In this document: piece by piece, positions 1 to 6,648 of the stretch
Layout of the letters: each line of letters starts with the position of its first letter
Position numbering within the stretch: the stretch's first letter is position 1
Assembly (NCBI GenBank): GCA_024636425.1
Contig: JAGXHB010000044.1
Span: forward strand, 1-6,994
Source: Roseobacter sp.
GTDB lineage: Bacteria > Pseudomonadota > Alphaproteobacteria > Rhodobacterales > Rhodobacteraceae
Direction: 5' to 3'
Length of the DNA stretch: 6,994 bases
The notes under the pieces: generated by a model
What the model saw: only the letters and a program-made list of their open reading frames with translations
What the model was told of the DNA's origin: nothing
The model's database searches: none
Position numbers and translations under genes: made by a program

Positions 1-1169
1 ACCGCCTGCACCAACGGTGGCACGTTGTAGCCTGCCGTCCCGGTAGGCTCGCACGTTGCGATGCAGTCGAATTCCGAATGCCCCCGCCCCATCTGCTCGA
101 CCCGCTGACGCGCGACCACGCCGGGATGACCCAGCACGGAAAACAGTGGCCAAAGCGGACAGCAGGCCCCGAAACGGGGCACCACAAAGCCGTCGATGGA
201 TTTGCGGAAGATCACCGTGCCCGACCGGTCGCAGACCAACAACCCGGCCCCAAGCTCCGGCACGGCCGCCATCCGGCGCAGGATCCGTGCAACCGGCTGG
301 TGCAGATGTGCAGCCAACGCGACGGGATCGGCACCCATCTCCGCCAAAGCATCGGTCAGCCGTGTCAAAGGCAGCGCGCTCGCATCAATCGCCACCTGTT
401 GCAGAACGTTTCGCGCAATGTGACGGGCCGCGACGCTTTGCAGCTCCGGCGCATTCCCGGTCAGCTTTTCGATGGCCCCGACATCCTGCCCCGCCACTTC
501 GAGCGTTGCAAACCTGAAGCGGTGCGCGGCCAGAAACGCTTCGACTTCCTCTTGCGGAGAGTTGGCCACCGGGGTCGTCTCGGGGTCTGCCTCAAGATAA
601 CCGACCAGCGCCTGCGCACTGTCCGCCAGACGCCGGCTGTCCTGATCAATGTTCACGTGGAAACGATCGCGCCATTCAGGCTCGAGCGTCTTGGTATCGG
701 CAAGGATCGACGCGGTGGACCGGATCGCCGCCGCTGTGGTCAGCAGTTCGTGCATGGAGGCTGCCAGATGCGGATCATGGGCCAGCCGGTCTGTCAGGGT
801 TTCCACCGTCCGCTCAAGCGAAGCGATACGGCGCTGTGCGCTGGCCAGTACGTCGGCCCACCCCGGAAAGCGGCCTGCAAATTCATCGGCGCGCGCAAAT
901 TCCGGCCCGCTCAGCCTTGCGTCATCCGCCGCTTCGCGCAAGGTGGAAATCAGGGCCGCTTCGGCACCTTCGGTCAGCGCGGTCGGCTCGACCCCAAGCG
1001 CAGCCGCGATGGTCAGCAACAACTTGCCACCGATTCTGCGCCGGTTGTGTTCAATCAGGTTGAGGTAGCTTGCGGATATGCCGATCTCGGCGGCAAGGTC
1101 TGCCTGCTTCTGACCAGCCATCACGCGGCGTTCACGGATGCGGCTGCCGGTCAGCGGCTCACGAGACAT
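1..1169 (-). CDS. XRE-family regulator with DUF2083 (ScfR-like) C-terminal domain, partial (C-terminus beyond left edge)
   Basis: Probable DNA-binding regulator of the adjacent transporter. Seen: 389 residues read without a stop to the window edge. Residues 10-64 form an XRE helix-turn-helix (QADLAAEIGISASYLNLIE, then a GGKLLL...ALGVEP tail). Residues about 104-129 look like a short coiled coil. Residues about 136-192 resemble a HisKA-type helical hairpin with His140 in MHELL. Residues about 283-300 look like a helix preceding the C-terminal domain, and residues from about 305 match DUF2083, with the hallmark PRFGACCPLW at 331-340. Family knowledge: ScfR regulators (RamB, PccR) combine HTH, an IrrE/ImmA-like region and DUF2083 and respond to short-chain acyl-CoAs. 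No HExxH motif is visible here. Start: ATG at 1167-1169, with an in-frame TGA at 1200-1202 and no alternative start between them. There is no good Shine-Dalgarno sequence, so translation may be weak. Divergent from the importer operon, which suggests it controls that operon and possibly itself. The effector is inferred, not shown. Confidence 0.85.
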   Translation of the reverse strand, partial: MSREPLTGSRIRERRVMAGQKQADLAAEIGISASYLNLIEHNRRRIGGKLLLTIAAALGVEPTALTEGAEAALISTLREAADDARLSGPEFARADEFAGRFPGWADVLASAQRRIASLERTVETLTDRLAHDPHLAASMHELLTTAAAIRSTASILADTKTLEPEWRDRFHVNIDQDSRRLADSAQALVGYLEADPETTPVANSPQEEVEAFLAAHRFRFATLEVAGQDVGAIEKLTGNAPELQSVAARHIARNVLQQVAIDASALPLTRLTDALAEMGADPVALAAHLHQPVARILRRMAAVPELGAGLLVCDRSGTVIFRKSIDGFVVPRFGACCPLWPLFSVLGHPGVVARQRVEQMGRGHSEFDCIATCEPTGTAGYNVPPLVQA

Positions 1170-1218
1170 GGGCGGTGTCTTTCGGTTTCTTTCGCATTTT
1201 CAACGGCTTTCTGCGCTG

Positions 1219-1273
1219 CAGTATCATGAACTTTACAGTATCCAACCGAATACTGAGAATATATTTACAGAAT
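1219..1273. promoter_or_regulatory. Candidate operator cluster: CAGTAT half-sites and TTTACAG repeats
   Basis: CAGTATC occurs at 1219-1225 and again at 1236-1242. The inverted copy ATACTG lies at 1250-1255, so 1236-1255 is a perfect 6-base inverted repeat with an 8-base spacer. TTTACAG occurs at 1232-1238 and 1264-1270, 32 bases apart, or about three helical turns on the same DNA face. The cluster sits between the divergent regulator and importer genes, where an autoregulatory operator is expected. The repeats are seen directly; binding by the neighbouring XRE regulator is inference. They do not match the TTTGCAAA-type motif that I recall for other ScfR proteins. Confidence 0.45.
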
Positions 1274-1300
1274 AAGTGTTTTTATCAAGGGGCTTATTGC

Positions 1301-1328
1301 TTGGTTTTCAGTTTTCGCTTCATATCAT
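1301..1328 (+). promoter_or_regulatory. Candidate sigma-70-type promoter of the importer operon
   Basis: TTGGTT at 1301-1306 (-35-like) and TATCAT at 1323-1328 (-10-like, one mismatch to TATAAT) are separated by 16 bases. Transcription would start near 1335, giving a leader of roughly 60 bases before the binding-protein ATG. The region is AT-rich compared with the flanking genes. An alternative pairing is TTGCTT at 1297-1302 with TCATAT at 1320-1325, spacing 17. This rests on pattern only and alphaproteobacterial promoters are degenerate. Confidence 0.35.
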
Positions 1329-1331
1329 ATT

Positions 1332-1345
1332 TGCACCTCTGTGCA
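1332..1345. promoter_or_regulatory. Inverted repeat TGCAC-CTCT-GTGCA, candidate operator near the transcription start
   Basis: A perfect 5-base inverted repeat (1332-1336 and 1341-1345) lies directly downstream of the candidate -10. It is embedded in TTTGCA (1330-1335) and TGCATTGCA (1342-1350), so TTGCA-like half-sites recur here. Its position over the predicted start of transcription would suit a repressor, possibly the divergent XRE regulator. Five-base arms are short and could be chance. Confidence 0.3.
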
Positions 1346-1386
1346 TTGCAGACCTGGACCATAACCATGCTGCGATTTCAAATCTT

Positions 1387-1393
1387 GGGAGGA
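1387..1393 (+). promoter_or_regulatory. Strong ribosome binding site that fixes the binding-protein start
   Basis: GGGAGGA lies five bases upstream of ATG 1399-1401. It favours this start over the in-frame GTG at 1276, which would add 41 residues before the Tat signal, has no Shine-Dalgarno sequence and lies upstream of the predicted promoter. Confidence 0.85.
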
Positions 1394-1398
1394 ACTAC

Positions 1399-2763
1399 AT
1401 GTCATTTTCGAATCTGACACGTCGTGGCGTGATCAAAACCGGCGCTGTTGCCGGTGCTGGTCTGGCGTTGCCGACGTATTTGAGTGCTGCGGCACATACC
1501 GGTTTTACCAACGCGCCAACAGGCGACACCGTGACCCTCGGCTTCAACGTTCCACAGTCCGGCCCCTATGCCGACGAAGGTGCTGACGAACTGCGCGCCT
1601 TCGAGCTGGCGGTGGAACACCTGAACGGGATGGGCGACGGCGGCATGCTGAACACCTTCAGCTCGAAAGAGCTCAAGGGCGACGGGATTATGGGCAAGAA
1701 GGTCCAGTTCGTGACCGGCGACACCCAGACGAAATCCGACGCGGCGCGCGCATCAGCCCAGTCGATGATCCAAAAAGACGGCGCAATCATGATCTCGGGC
1801 GGGTCGTCGTCGGGCGTGGCTGTTGCGGTTCAGGATCTGTGCCAGTCGGCAGGTGTGGTCTTCATGGCCGGTCTGACGCATTCCAACGACACCACGGGCA
1901 AGGACAAGAAGGCCAATGGTTTCCGCCACTTCTTCAACGCCTACATGTCCGCAGCCGCCCTCGCGCCGGTTCTGAAAGAGCTGTATGGCGAGGACCGCGC
2001 AGCGTATCACCTGACGGCAGACTATACCTGGGGCTGGACGCAGCAGGAATCCATTCAAGCCTCGACCGAGGCTTTGGGCTGGTCCACCGTGAACAACGTG
2101 CTGACGCCACTCGCGGCGACTGACTTCTCCTCCTATATCGCGCCGGTGCTGAATTCCGGTGCCGATGTTCTGATCCTGAACCACTACGGCGGGAACATGG
2201 TCAACTCGCTGACCAACGCGGTTCAGTTCGGCCTGCGCGACAAGCAGATCAACGGCAAGAACTTTGAAATCGTCGTGCCGCTTTACTCCGAGCTGATGGC
2301 ACAAGGTGCGGGCAAGAATATCGCCGGCATCGTCGGGTCGCAGAACTGGGACTGGAAGCTCGAGAACGAAAAGGGCGACCGCTACAAGGGCACAAACGCT
2401 TTCGTGCAGTCCTTCGGCGAGAAGTACGGCTTCCCACCCAGCCAGGCAGCACAGACATGCTATGCGCAAACGCTGCTTTATGCGGATGCGGTGGCCCGTG
2501 CCGGTTCGTTCAACCCCTGCGCCGTTGGCGAAGCCCTCGCGGACTTCGAATTCGACGGTCTGGGCAACGGTCCAACGCTGTACCGTGCGGGCGACCACCA
2601 GTGCTTCAAGGATGTTGTCGTCGTGCGCGGCAAGGAAAACCCCGAGAACGAATTCGATCTGGTGGAAATCGTCGAGGTCACACCGACCGAGCAGGTTTCC
2701 TATGACGTGGATCACCCGATGTTCGCGGGTGGCGATCTGGGCGAATGTAACCCCGGCGCGTAA
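1399..2763 (+). CDS. HAAT-family ABC importer, periplasmic substrate-binding protein (LivK/Peripla_BP_6 type), Tat-exported
   Basis: Extracytoplasmic binding protein that would deliver substrate to the permease pair encoded downstream. 454 residues from the chosen ATG. Residues 1-32 form a signal peptide with a twin-arginine motif (TRRGVIK, Arg8-Arg9), a hydrophobic stretch (AVAGAGLALPTYLSAAA) and probable cleavage after about residue 31-32. The mature part follows the type I periplasmic fold: TVTLGFNVPQSGPYADEG at 44-61 opens domain 1, then KKVQFVTGDTQTKSDAARASAQ and a GGSSSG segment at 134-139 in the usual ligand-binding area, then ADYTWGW at 207-213 and LNHYGGN at 260-266 from domain 2. 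Cysteines at 148, 354, 374, 402 and 450 could form disulfides. At 454 residues it is somewhat longer than typical LivK (about 370). First gene of the operon. Substrate unknown: the fold serves amino acids, urea, amides and aromatic or aliphatic acids; the neighbouring ligase favours a carboxylate. Confidence 0.92.
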   Translation: MSFSNLTRRGVIKTGAVAGAGLALPTYLSAAAHTGFTNAPTGDTVTLGFNVPQSGPYADEGADELRAFELAVEHLNGMGDGGMLNTFSSKELKGDGIMGKKVQFVTGDTQTKSDAARASAQSMIQKDGAIMISGGSSSGVAVAVQDLCQSAGVVFMAGLTHSNDTTGKDKKANGFRHFFNAYMSAAALAPVLKELYGEDRAAYHLTADYTWGWTQQESIQASTEALGWSTVNNVLTPLAATDFSSYIAPVLNSGADVLILNHYGGNMVNSLTNAVQFGLRDKQINGKNFEIVVPLYSELMAQGAGKNIAGIVGSQNWDWKLENEKGDRYKGTNAFVQSFGEKYGFPPSQAAQTCYAQTLLYADAVARAGSFNPCAVGEALADFEFDGLGNGPTLYRAGDHQCFKDVVVVRGKENPENEFDLVEIVEVTPTEQVSYDVDHPMFAGGDLGECNPGA

Positions 2764-2774
2764 GCTCAAGACCA

Positions 2775-2823
2775 TGGCAGGGGGAAACCCCTGCCACCTC
2801 TTGCAGGTGGATTTCATCCGCCT
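2775..2823 (+). promoter_or_regulatory. Intercistronic RNA hairpins between binding-protein and permease genes
   Basis: Hairpin A is a perfect 9-base-pair stem, TGGCAGGGG (2775-2783) with CCCCTGCCA (2788-2796), closed by a GAAA tetraloop. Hairpin C is AGGTGGAT (2805-2812) with ATCCGCCT (2816-2823), eight pairs including one G-U wobble, followed by a few T residues. Hairpin B, CCACCT (2794-2799) with AGGTGG (2805-2810), shares bases with both A and C and cannot coexist with either. There is no long U-tract, so these are not convincing full terminators. Known precedent: hairpins after binding-protein genes protect that part of the message or partly stop transcription, giving more binding protein than permease. 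Which of these applies is inference. Confidence 0.6.
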
Positions 2824-2853
2824 TTCACTTCTTAAAATTTCGAGGGCACCGCG

Positions 2854-3885
2854 ATGGACGCCATTCTTTTGCAACTTCTCAACGGGTTGGACAAAGGTTC
2901 CGCCTATGCGCTCATCGCGCTTGGCCTGACATTGATCTTTGGCACCCTGGGTGTCGTCAACTTTGCCCATGGCGCGATCTTCATGATCGGCGCCTTTTGT
3001 GCTGTGACCCTCAGCAAGCTTTTCAACATGAGCCACAAGGCAACAGAGCCAACAGGCACCGACTTTCTGGGCAATCCGAAATTCGATGATATTCTGTATG
3101 TCGTTGACTGGTTCGGCGAGGATGCCGGTGCGTGGATGGTCGATTGGGCCGTTCCGCTCGCGATCCTGTTTGCAGTTCCGATCATGCTTGCCGTGGGCTT
3201 CATCATGGAGCGCGGCCTGATCAAGCATTTCTACAAGCGCCCTCACGCCGACCAGATCCTCGTGACGTTCGGCCTCGCGATCGTGCTGCAGGAAGTGATC
3301 AAATACTTCTACGGTGCGAACCCCATCCCGACCCCTGCGCCAGAGGCGTTTCGCGGGTCATTCGATTTCGGCGTGCTGCTTGGCTTTGACCCCAATGCGG
3401 TCATCTACCCCTACTGGCGCCTGATTTACTTCGCCTTCTCTGCACTGATCATCGGCGGCGTGTTTGCCTTTTTGCAGTTCACCACCTTCGGGATGGTCGT
3501 GCGTGCCGGTATGGCAGACCGCGAAACCGTGGGCCTGCTGGGGATCAATATCGACAAGCGGTTCACCATCATGTTCGGGATCGCGGCAGCCGTCGCAGGA
3601 CTTGCCGGCGTCATGTATGCGCCGATCAATTCGCCCAACTATCACATGGGCATGGACTTTCTCGTGCTCAGCTTCGTCGTGGTCGTCGTCGGCGGCATGG
3701 GGTCGTTGCCCGGCGCGGTTCTGGCGGGTTTTCTGCTGGGGATCCTCGAATCCTTCGCCTCGATGAACGAGATCAAGAACATCCTGCCCGGTATCGACCA
3801 GATCATCATTTATCTCGTCGCAATCATTATTTTGCTGACACGTCCGCGCGGCCTGATGGGTCGCAAAGGCGTGATGGAGGACTAA
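2854..3885 (+). CDS. HAAT-family ABC importer, inner-membrane permease 1 (LivH type)
   Basis: Forms half of the membrane channel with the next gene product. 343 residues, with about eight hydrophobic segments (roughly 14-34, 39-56, 98-119, 134-152, 188-209, 237-257, 268-297, 313-329). The family signature GLTLIFGTLGVVNFAHG is at 24-40. The cytoplasmic coupling region FGMVVRAGMADRETVGLLGI lies at 212-231, followed by a typical GIAAAVAGLAGVMYAP helix, and a GGMGSLPGAVLAGFLLG glycine-rich segment lies at 280-296. It is longer than LivH (about 300) mainly because of a polar loop at about 57-97. ATG with GAGGG seven bases upstream. It follows the binding-protein gene after a 90-base gap with hairpins and is separated by only three bases from permease 2, so those two are translated together. 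Substrate is not predictable from this protein. Confidence 0.93.
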   Translation: MDAILLQLLNGLDKGSAYALIALGLTLIFGTLGVVNFAHGAIFMIGAFCAVTLSKLFNMSHKATEPTGTDFLGNPKFDDILYVVDWFGEDAGAWMVDWAVPLAILFAVPIMLAVGFIMERGLIKHFYKRPHADQILVTFGLAIVLQEVIKYFYGANPIPTPAPEAFRGSFDFGVLLGFDPNAVIYPYWRLIYFAFSALIIGGVFAFLQFTTFGMVVRAGMADRETVGLLGINIDKRFTIMFGIAAAVAGLAGVMYAPINSPNYHMGMDFLVLSFVVVVVGGMGSLPGAVLAGFLLGILESFASMNEIKNILPGIDQIIIYLVAIIILLTRPRGLMGRKGVMED

Positions 3886-3888
3886 GCC

Positions 3889-5076
3889 ATGCTCGCACTT
3901 ACCAAGAAAGACCTGTCTCTGCTGTTGGTCGTGGCTGTCATCACCCTCGCAGCGCCGATCATCCTCAACCCCTTCCCCTCTGGTTCGGGAATGTCGCAGT
4001 TCAACGCGGGCTACCCGGACCTGATGCAACGCTTCGTGATCTACGGAATTTTCGCCATCGGGTTCAACATCCTGTTCGGCCTGACCGGCTATCTCAGCTT
4101 TGGCCATGCCGCCTTCCTTGGCGTCGGCAGCTATTCCGCGGTGTGGATGTTCAAGCTTCTGTCGCTGAATGTCATTCCTGCGATCATGCTGTCGGTGGTC
4201 GTGGCCGGTCTGTTCTCGGTGCTCATCGGGTATGTTTCGCTGCGGCGGTCAGGCATCTACTTCTCCATCCTGACGCTGGCTTTTGCGCAGATGTCGTTCA
4301 ACCTTGCCTATTCGGTACTGACGCCCCTGACGAATGGCGAGACAGGACTACAACTCTCGCTGAACGATCCGCGCATTCTGGACGGTGCCAGCGCCGCCAC
4401 CTACCCCAACCTTTTCGGCGCGCAGATGAATGATTCCACGACGATCGCGCTCGGCAACTGGTCGTTCACCTTCTCGGTGGGATATTATCTCTGTGCCATC
4501 CTGCTGCTGCTCGCCTTCTATATCTCGATCCGCATCTTCCGGTCGCCCTTCGGCATGATGTTGCGGGCGGTGAAATCGAACCAGCAGCGCATGAACTATA
4601 CCGGATTGAACACACGCCCCTACACCCTCGCCGCATTTGTGATCTCGGGGATGTATGCGGGTCTTGCCGGTGGTCTGCTGGCGTCGATGGACCCTCTGGC
4701 CGGTGCGGACCGCATGCAATGGACCGCGTCCGGAGAAGTCGTTCTGATGACGATCCTGGGCGGTGCGGGCACCCTTCTGGGGCCGGTTCTGGGCGCAGGC
4801 TTCATCAAGTATTTCGAGAACATCTTCTCAAAAATCAACGAGGGCGTCCTGCAGGCTTGGTTCGCCTTCATGCCGGACGGGCTGCAGGATTTCTTTGTGG
4901 CGATCATCTATCCCTTCGTGGGCAAGGGCTGGCATCTGACGCTGGGCCTGATGTTCATGCTGGTGGTGATCTTCCTGCCCGGTGGTCTTGTCGAAGGCGG
5001 TCAACGTATCGGACGCATGTTCCGCAGGAAATCCCGGTCTGAAACGCCTGACGGCAAAACAACCCCCGCAGAATAA
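3889..5076 (+). CDS. HAAT-family ABC importer, inner-membrane permease 2 (LivM type)
   Basis: Second membrane subunit of the importer. 395 residues. An N-terminal hydrophobic helix at about 8-27 precedes a segment of about 28-48 likely outside the membrane. The LivM signature is at 63-82 (FGLTGYLSFGHAAFLGVGSY) and SLRRSGIYFSILTLAFAQM at 117-135. The ATPase-coupling loop is SPFGMMLRAVKSNQQRMNYT at 219-238, followed by AAFVISGMYAGLAGGLLA and the GGAGTLLGPVLGAG element at 291-304. It ends with a hydrophobic helix at about 350-365, LPGGLVEG, and a basic tail (RMFRRKSR). Two longer non-hydrophobic loops (about 144-193 and 308-345) make it larger than many LivM proteins. GGAGG inside the 3' end of the previous gene (3876-3880) serves as ribosome binding site, consistent with translational coupling. 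The following ATPase starts 12 bases after its stop. Confidence 0.93.
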   Translation: MLALTKKDLSLLLVVAVITLAAPIILNPFPSGSGMSQFNAGYPDLMQRFVIYGIFAIGFNILFGLTGYLSFGHAAFLGVGSYSAVWMFKLLSLNVIPAIMLSVVVAGLFSVLIGYVSLRRSGIYFSILTLAFAQMSFNLAYSVLTPLTNGETGLQLSLNDPRILDGASAATYPNLFGAQMNDSTTIALGNWSFTFSVGYYLCAILLLLAFYISIRIFRSPFGMMLRAVKSNQQRMNYTGLNTRPYTLAAFVISGMYAGLAGGLLASMDPLAGADRMQWTASGEVVLMTILGGAGTLLGPVLGAGFIKYFENIFSKINEGVLQAWFAFMPDGLQDFFVAIIYPFVGKGWHLTLGLMFMLVVIFLPGGLVEGGQRIGRMFRRKSRSETPDGKTTPAE

Positions 5077-5088
5077 GGAGCTGAACAG

Positions 5089-5853
5089 ATGGCCATTCTC
5101 GAAGTCAAGAATGTCGGCAAACGCTTCGGCGGGTTGCAGGCGCTCAACGATGTGAACCTCAGCATTGTGGAAAATTCTGTCCACGCAATCATCGGGCCGA
5201 ACGGGGCGGGAAAATCGACCCTGCTCAACTGTCTTGTCGGCAAGTTGATCCCCGATACCGGGTCGGTCATGTTTGACGGGCAGTCGGTGCTGGGGCGTAA
5301 ACCCTACGAGATCAATCAGATGGGCATTTCCCGCGTGTTTCAGACGCCCGAGATTTTCGGCGATCTGAGCGTGCAGGAAAACATGATGATCCCCTGCTTC
5401 GCCAAGCGCGATGGGTCGTTCGAGCTCAATGCGCTGACCCGCGTCACCAGTCAGCGCGACATTCTCGACAAAGCCGAGGAGATGATGGTCGAGATGAAGC
5501 TCGCGGACAAACGGCACATGCCCGCAGCCTCCATGTCGCGCGGCGACAAGCGGCGGCTGGAAATCGCGATGTGCCTGTCGCAGGATCCCCGATTGCTGCT
5601 GCTGGACGAACCCACCGCCGGAATGGCGCGCGCGGATACCAACAACACGATTGATCTGCTCAAACAGATCAAGGAAGAGCGCAACATCACCATCGCCATC
5701 ATCGAACACGACATGCATGTGGTATTCTCGCTGGCTGAACGGATCACCGTGCTGGCGCAGGGCACACCACTGGTCGAAGACACGCCAGACAAGATCAAAG
5801 GGCACCCCAAGGTGCGCGAAGCCTACTTGGGCGAATCCCAGGATGCGGCGTAA
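5089..5853 (+). CDS. HAAT-family ABC importer, ATPase 1 (LivG type)
   Basis: Cytoplasmic ATP-binding subunit powering import. 254 residues, normal length for LivG. Seen: GKRFGGLQALNDV at the A-loop region; Walker A GPNGAGKS at 36-43; Q-loop Gln85 in RVFQTPEIF; ABC signature region SRGDKRRLEIA at 150-160, where classical LivG has LSYGQQRRLEIA; Walker B LLLLDEP at 169-175; and switch His207 in IIEHDM. After Walker B it reads TAGMARAD, where LivG usually has a GLNP-like sequence. The long insertion between Q-loop and signature (ENMMIPCFAKRDGSFELNAL) is typical of LivG. AAGGAG eight bases upstream of the ATG. All nucleotide-binding residues are present, so it should be active. The signature variant suggests a subfamily distinct from true leucine transporters. 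Confidence 0.93.
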   Translation: MAILEVKNVGKRFGGLQALNDVNLSIVENSVHAIIGPNGAGKSTLLNCLVGKLIPDTGSVMFDGQSVLGRKPYEINQMGISRVFQTPEIFGDLSVQENMMIPCFAKRDGSFELNALTRVTSQRDILDKAEEMMVEMKLADKRHMPAASMSRGDKRRLEIAMCLSQDPRLLLLDEPTAGMARADTNNTIDLLKQIKEERNITIAIIEHDMHVVFSLAERITVLAQGTPLVEDTPDKIKGHPKVREAYLGESQDAA

Positions 5854-5892
5854 ACCGCGCCTCCTTTTGCTCCGGCTTTCAAGGACAAGAAC

Positions 5893-6648
5893 ATGAACAC
5901 CAAACCTGACTTTTCGAAAAACGCCAACCACGCCTCGACCGCGCCTGCGTTCCTGTCCGTCTGGGACATTCATGCCTATTACGGCGAAAGCTACATCGTG
6001 CAGGGCGTCAGCTTTAACGTCCACGAAGGCGAAATTTTGGCTCTGCTGGGCCGCAACGGCGCGGGCAAGACATCTACCTTGCGCGCCATTGCCCAGATCG
6101 GAAGCCCCGAATTGCGCAAGGGCGAAGTCTGGCTTGACCACAAGCCTCTGCACAAGATGGCCAGTCACGAAGCGGCGGCAAACGGTCTGGCGCTGGTACC
6201 CGAAGACCGCCGCATCATTGCGGGCCTCACGGTCGAAGAGAACCTGCAGCTCGCGCAGATCGCCCCGCCCATCGGTTGGTCGCTGGAACGGATCTATGAG
6301 CTTTTCCCGCGCCTCAAGGAACGTCGCAAGCAAGAGGGCGTGACCCTGTCGGGGGGCGAACAGCAGATGCTTGCCATCGCCCGTGCGCTGGCCCGCGACA
6401 TCAAGGTTCTGCTGCTGGACGAACCCTACGAAGGGCTGGCACCCGTGATCGTTGACGAGATCGAAAAGACGCTGACCCTGATCAAGCAACAGGGGATCAC
6501 GACCATCCTGGTCGAACAAAACGCTGTGCGGGCGCTGAGGCTGGCGGACCGTGCGGTCATTCTCGATACCGGCGGCGTGGTCTTTGACGGCTCCGCCGAA
6601 GAGGTGCTGAACAATGCCGAGCTTCGGTCGGAATACCTGGCCATCTAG
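5893..6648 (+). CDS. HAAT-family ABC importer, ATPase 2 (LivF type)
   Basis: Second ATP-binding subunit, expected to pair with ATPase 1 under the two permeases. 251 residues. Walker A GRNGAGKT at 53-60; VPEDRRIIAGLTVEENL at 102-118, the LivF-type stretch in which a VPE sequence occupies the Q-loop area; signature LSGGEQQ at 152-158; Walker B VLLLDEP at 172-178 followed by YEGLAP; and LVEQN at 206-210, where Gln209 stands in place of the switch histidine as is usual in LivF proteins. The N-terminus carries about 20 extra, mostly polar residues before the ABC core (FLSVWDIHAYYGES). ATG with AAGGA seven bases upstream; the 39-base gap from ATPase 1 holds nothing else recognisable. Last gene of the operon, facing the ligase gene tail to tail. 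Confidence 0.93.
   Translation: MNTKPDFSKNANHASTAPAFLSVWDIHAYYGESYIVQGVSFNVHEGEILALLGRNGAGKTSTLRAIAQIGSPELRKGEVWLDHKPLHKMASHEAAANGLALVPEDRRIIAGLTVEENLQLAQIAPPIGWSLERIYELFPRLKERRKQEGVTLSGGEQQMLAIARALARDIKVLLLDEPYEGLAPVIVDEIEKTLTLIKQQGITTILVEQNAVRALRLADRAVILDTGGVVFDGSAEEVLNNAELRSEYLAI

Noticed and set aside
78..1229. 383-residue open frame on the plus strand opposite the regulator
   Set aside because: It is the antisense shadow of the regulator gene, has low-complexity Arg/Gln-rich composition and no recognisable domain. The minus-strand reading gives clear HTH and DUF2083 domains.
1276..1398. Upstream in-frame GTG start for the binding protein
   Set aside because: It would put 41 residues before the Tat signal, has no ribosome binding site, and lies upstream of the likely promoter. 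ATG 1399 has a strong GGGAGGA.
1367..1417. Short reading frame (16 residues) overlapping the binding-protein start, possible leader peptide
   Set aside because: No Shine-Dalgarno sequence, no run of regulatory codons, and it overlaps the strong site for the main gene. Chance is the simplest explanation.
1753..3246. 497-residue minus-strand open frame across the binding-protein and permease genes
   Set aside because: Shadow frame caused by GC-rich third codon positions; His/Arg-rich with no domain, and it spans a non-coding gap of the opposite operon.
4828..6519. 563-residue minus-strand open frame across permease 2 and both ATPases
   Set aside because: Same shadow effect. The plus strand carries intact ABC ATPase motifs over the whole stretch.
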